Positions 5,984 through 8,506 of a DNA stretch of 8,506 nucleotides are shown here, piece after piece. Source of the stretch: RUG563 sp964549135 (GTDB lineage: Bacteria; Bacillota; Clostridia; Christensenellales; Aristaeellaceae). The number at the start of each line of letters is the position of its first letter. Position 1 is the stretch's first letter. Where the stretch lies: contig CAZJUJ010000076.1 of NCBI GenBank assembly GCA_964549135.1, positions 1 to 8,506 on the forward strand. Direction: 5' to 3'. The notes beneath the pieces were generated by a model. The model did not search any database, was not told where the DNA came from, and saw only the letters and a list, made by a program, of their open reading frames with translations. The position numbers and the translations under genes were made by a program.

Positions 5984-5999
5984 ACCATATGAATGTAAA
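5971..5999 (-). promoter_or_regulatory. Promoter of the TetR / secreted-protein operon
   Basis: On the minus strand TTTACA (5994-5999) and a perfect TATAAT (5971-5976) are separated by 17 bp. The start of transcription would fall near 5964, in the middle of the palindrome, and the ribosome binding site follows at 5939-5944. Confidence 0.75.
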
Positions 6000-6038
6000 G
6001 CATTATTTATGCGGGAGCGGAGGGAAAATGATTGCGGC

Positions 6039-6067
6039 TTGCCCTTTGGGGCGCGGCATGCTATAAT
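6039..6067 (+). promoter_or_regulatory. Extended -10 promoter of the GH95 gene
   Basis: TTGCCC (6039-6044) and a perfect TATAAT (6062-6067) are 17 bp apart, and TG one base before the -10 (6059-6060) makes it an extended -10 promoter. Transcription would start near 6074, leaving a leader of about 57 nt. No obvious operator or catabolite-repression site overlaps it. Confidence 0.65.
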
Positions 6068-6078
6068 GAAAAAAGAGG

Positions 6079-6095
6079 GCCCGGTCTTTCCGGGC
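6079..6095. other. Hairpin at the 5' end of the GH95 mRNA
   Basis: GCCCGG (6079-6084) and CCGGGC (6090-6095) flank a five-base loop. In the rightward transcript the hairpin would lie within a few bases of the 5' end and could stabilise it. Read leftward, the same stem is followed by CCTCTTTTTT, resembling a small intrinsic terminator that would shield the TetR promoter from antisense transcription. Neither role is proven. Confidence 0.4.
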
Positions 6096-6130
6096 GGGGA
6101 TGAATATAATAGATAGGAAGAAATGCAGCC

Positions 6131-8413
6131 ATGATGAATAACGGCACGAACATTCTCTGGTATAAGCAGGGCGCGGCAAGCTGGAATGAAGCGCTGCCCC
6201 TGGGCAACGGGCGGCTGGGGGCGATGATCTTTGGCGGGGCGGAGGCGGAGAGGCTCTGCCTGAATGAGGATACGCTCTGGAGCGGGTATCCCGTCTTTTA
6301 TCAAAGCCCCGGGGCGGCGGAGGCCTTTCGGCAGGCGGGAAAGATGACGGCGGAGGGGCGATACCGGGAGGCGCAGCGGCTGCTGGAGGAAAAGGGCACC
6401 GCCCTGCCCAGCCAGGTCTATCTGCCCCTGGGCGAAATGAATCTTCGCATGCAGCATGTCTCCCCCATTTCCGGGCATCGGCGCATGCTGGATATTGCCA
6501 GCGGGCTGCACCGGGTGGAATATCTTTGCGGGGGCGTGCGCTACAGCCGGGAAACGCTGATCAGCGCGCCCGATCAGGTGCTGGCCATGCGTCTGGAATG
6601 CGATGCCCCCGGGGCGATCAGCTTTTCGCTCACCCTCAGCCCGGCGCTGGAGGCATCGGTTTCTCTGGGCGATAGGGATATTTCCTTTTCCGGGCATGCC
6701 CCCGTTTTCGTCTGGCCCGATCATGCGGCCCAGGATCCCCGGGGCGTTTCGGTTTACGGAAAAACGGATGCAGAAAAGGGCATGGGCTTTTATGCCGATG
6801 TGATGGTATGCCCGGAGGGCGGGCGGGTGATCCGCAGCGGCGGGGCGATCTGCGTGCAGAATGCCGATGCCTGCACGGTGTATCTCAATGCCCGCACCAG
6901 CTTTAACGGCTGGCGGAAGCATCCGGTGCTGGAGGGCCGGGCGTATATTGCGCCCTGCCGGCGGGAGATGGATGCGGCGGCGGAAAAGGGCTATGCGGCG
7001 ATCCGGGCGGCGCACATCAGCGATCATCAGGCGCTCTATGACCGGGTGGAATTGGATCTGGGCGGCGGGGAGGAAAAATATCTGCCCACGGATGAGCGGC
7101 TCTATCGCCATGAAAACGGCGGGGAGGATCCGGCACTCTACGCCCTGTATTTCAATTTCGGCCGGTATCTGACCATTGCCGCTTCCCGGGAGGGAACGCA
7201 GCCCACCAATCTGCAGGGCATCTGGAATGACAGCGTCACCCCGCCCTGGAACTGCAATTACACCGTCAACATCAACACCGAAATGAATTACTGGCCGACG
7301 CTGATGATCAATCTGCCCGAATGCCATGAGCCGCTGCTGAAAATGATTGCCGAATTGGCCGAAAGCGGCGCGCGCACCGCCCGGGAATATTACGATGCCC
7401 CCGGCTTTGTCTGCCATCACAACAGCGATCTATGGCGCATGACCACGCCGGTGGGGGCGCATCATCCCGGCACGGCGGTGTATGCCTGCTGGCCCATGGC
7501 CTCGGGCTGGTTCATGCGGCATCTCTGGGAGCATTATGAATACACCCGGGATCGGGCCTATCTGAAGGAGGTGTATCCCCTGCTGCGGGGGGCGGCGGAA
7601 TTCTATCATGCGCTGCTGACCGAGGATGAGAGCGGGAAAATGATCCTTTCGCCCTCCACCTCCCCTGAAAATACCTTCCTTATTCATGGCGAGCGCTGCG
7701 CCGTCGCCCGGCACACGGCTATGGCCCAGAGCATTGTGCGGGATGTATTTGATATTTGCGTCAAGGCCAGCGCCGTGCTGGAGGAGGATGGCGCCTTTGC
7801 TGCCGATATTGCCGCGCTTATCCCCCGGCTGCGGATGCTGGAAATTGGGCGCGCGGGCGAAATCATGGAATGGAACGAAAATTTTGAGGAGAGCGATGTG
7901 CATCACCGCCATATTTCCCATCTCTACGGGCTGCATCCGGGCCGCCAGATCACCCCGGAGGCAACGCCGGAATTGGCGGAGGCATGCCGGCAGACGCTTC
8001 TGCGCCGCGGCGATGAAAGCACCGGCTGGGCCATGGGCTGGCGCATCTGTCAATGGGCGCGGCTGCGGGATGGGGAGCATGCCCTGCATCTGATCGATCA
8101 GCAGCTGCGCACCGTGGAGGGGCGCAATCCCGAAAAGGCGGCAGCCAGCGGCGAGCTGAATTATTCCCGGGGCGGCGGAACCTATCTGAATCTCTTTGAC
8201 GCGCATCCGCCCTTCCAGATCGACGGCAATTTCGGCGCCTGCGCCGGGATCGCCGAAATGCTGCTCCAGTCCGAGCCGGATGGTACGCTGCATCCCCTGC
8301 CCGCCAGGCCCGCGCAATGGAAGCGGGGCCACGTCCGCGGCCTCCGCGCCCGCAGCGGCGAAATCATCGATATCCAATGGGACGAAACCACCGTGAACGT
8401 CACCCGCCGCTGA
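6131..8413 (+). CDS. GH95 glycoside hydrolase (alpha-L-fucosidase/alpha-L-galactosidase type)
   Basis: A 760-residue enzyme that should release terminal L-fucose or L-galactose by an inverting mechanism. The N-terminal beta-sandwich (about 1-275) includes LPLGNGRLGAMIFGG and LNEDTLWSG. The helical (alpha/alpha)6 barrel (about 330-690) carries the active site, and a short beta region ends the protein. Compared by memory with Bifidobacterium AfcA, the catalytic set is present: Asn380 and Asn382 in VNINTEMNYWP, Glu513 in SPSTSPEN as acid, and Asp698 in FQIDGNFG. Thr378 occupies the place where AfcA has a substrate-contacting His, so L-galactose or relaxed specificity is possible. There is no signal peptide, so it acts in the cytoplasm on imported sugars; no transporter is in the window. 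The C terminus seems slightly short for the family. ATG 6131 is preferred, with a modest AGGAAG (6115-6120) ten bases upstream. The gene stands alone, divergent from the TetR operon. Confidence 0.93.
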   Translation: MMNNGTNILWYKQGAASWNEALPLGNGRLGAMIFGGAEAERLCLNEDTLWSGYPVFYQSPGAAEAFRQAGKMTAEGRYREAQRLLEEKGTALPSQVYLPLGEMNLRMQHVSPISGHRRMLDIASGLHRVEYLCGGVRYSRETLISAPDQVLAMRLECDAPGAISFSLTLSPALEASVSLGDRDISFSGHAPVFVWPDHAAQDPRGVSVYGKTDAEKGMGFYADVMVCPEGGRVIRSGGAICVQNADACTVYLNARTSFNGWRKHPVLEGRAYIAPCRREMDAAAEKGYAAIRAAHISDHQALYDRVELDLGGGEEKYLPTDERLYRHENGGEDPALYALYFNFGRYLTIAASREGTQPTNLQGIWNDSVTPPWNCNYTVNINTEMNYWPTLMINLPECHEPLLKMIAELAESGARTAREYYDAPGFVCHHNSDLWRMTTPVGAHHPGTAVYACWPMASGWFMRHLWEHYEYTRDRAYLKEVYPLLRGAAEFYHALLTEDESGKMILSPSTSPENTFLIHGERCAVARHTAMAQSIVRDVFDICVKASAVLEEDGAFAADIAALIPRLRMLEIGRAGEIMEWNENFEESDVHHRHISHLYGLHPGRQITPEATPELAEACRQTLLRRGDESTGWAMGWRICQWARLRDGEHALHLIDQQLRTVEGRNPEKAAASGELNYSRGGGTYLNLFDAHPPFQIDGNFGACAGIAEMLLQSEPDGTLHPLPARPAQWKRGHVRGLRARSGEIIDIQWDETTVNVTRR

Positions 8414-8446
8414 GGGGGCGGGGAACGGGGAGGAACGGGATTTTTT
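8414..8446 (+). terminator. G-quadruplex motif followed by a T run after GH95
   Basis: Directly after the GH95 stop, four G tracts (8414-8418, 8420-8423, 8427-8430, 8437-8439) with loops of 1, 3 and 6 bases fit the usual quadruplex pattern. Six T residues (8441-8446) begin one base later. It could act as an unorthodox terminator. A competing 6-bp hairpin (8403-8408 with 8417-8422) spans the stop codon. No conventional hairpin terminator is visible. Confidence 0.3.
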
Positions 8447-8506
8447 GCGGGGGGGGCCCGAAGTTTGTCATAATTGTTTGCAACCCCCCCCCACCCAACA
8501 CCAAAG

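Noticed and set aside
6105..6110. Second TATAAT upstream of GH95
   Set aside because: There is no -35 match at 16-19 bp, and it lies only about 20 bases before the start codon, inside the leader from the better promoter.
5972..8377. Long leftward open frames (5972-7420 and 7430-8377) opposite GH95
   Set aside because: The GH95 frame has clear family motifs along its length. The antisense frames are Pro/Ala/His/Gln-rich without recognisable domains and arise from biased third positions.

Overview
The window looks like a chromosomal segment of a moderately GC-rich Gram-positive bacterium, most likely an anaerobic gut or rumen Clostridia (Bacillota). The support is strong AGGAGG-type ribosome binding sites, sigma-A-like promoters with 17-18 bp spacers, a YitT-family membrane protein, secreted Cys-rich repeat proteins of a Clostridia type, and an intracellular GH95 glycosidase. 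The genus cannot be read from the sequence. I count seven protein genes and no RNA genes, insertion sequences or CRISPR arrays.

Layout. Positions 1-142 hold no gene but carry a 24-bp imperfect palindrome and a strong 37-nt stem-loop. A leftward gene (143-1492) encodes a secreted protein ending in two tandem zinc ribbons. It is divergent from a rightward YitT/DUF2179 membrane protein (1674-2516), and each has its own recognisable promoter. A compact toxin-antitoxin operon follows (AbrB/MazE-like antitoxin 2624-2896, PIN-domain toxin 2893-3300, ATGA overlap). Its promoter runs directly into a three-half-site operator, and an intrinsic terminator follows the toxin. The intergenic stretch 3301-3468 also carries a 16-bp stem-loop.

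The right half is organised around a TetR-family regulator. A leftward two-gene operon encodes the regulator (5217-5939, possibly starting at ATT 5930) and, 17 nt downstream, a 576-residue secreted protein with about eight Cys3-His repeats (3469-5199). Its promoter is overlapped by a perfect 20-bp palindrome plus a third, helically phased half-site, which suggests autorepression. Divergent from it, a rightward GH95 alpha-L-fucosidase/alpha-L-galactosidase-type enzyme (6131-8413) has its own extended -10 promoter. The last 93 bases are low-complexity G/C-rich DNA with a G-quadruplex motif followed by a T run.

No clear new multi-gene system is visible. The most interesting points are the possible ATT start codon of the TetR gene, the secreted metal-ligand-rich proteins (one co-transcribed with the regulator), the phased operators, and a threonine at the probable substrate-specificity position of the GH95 enzyme.
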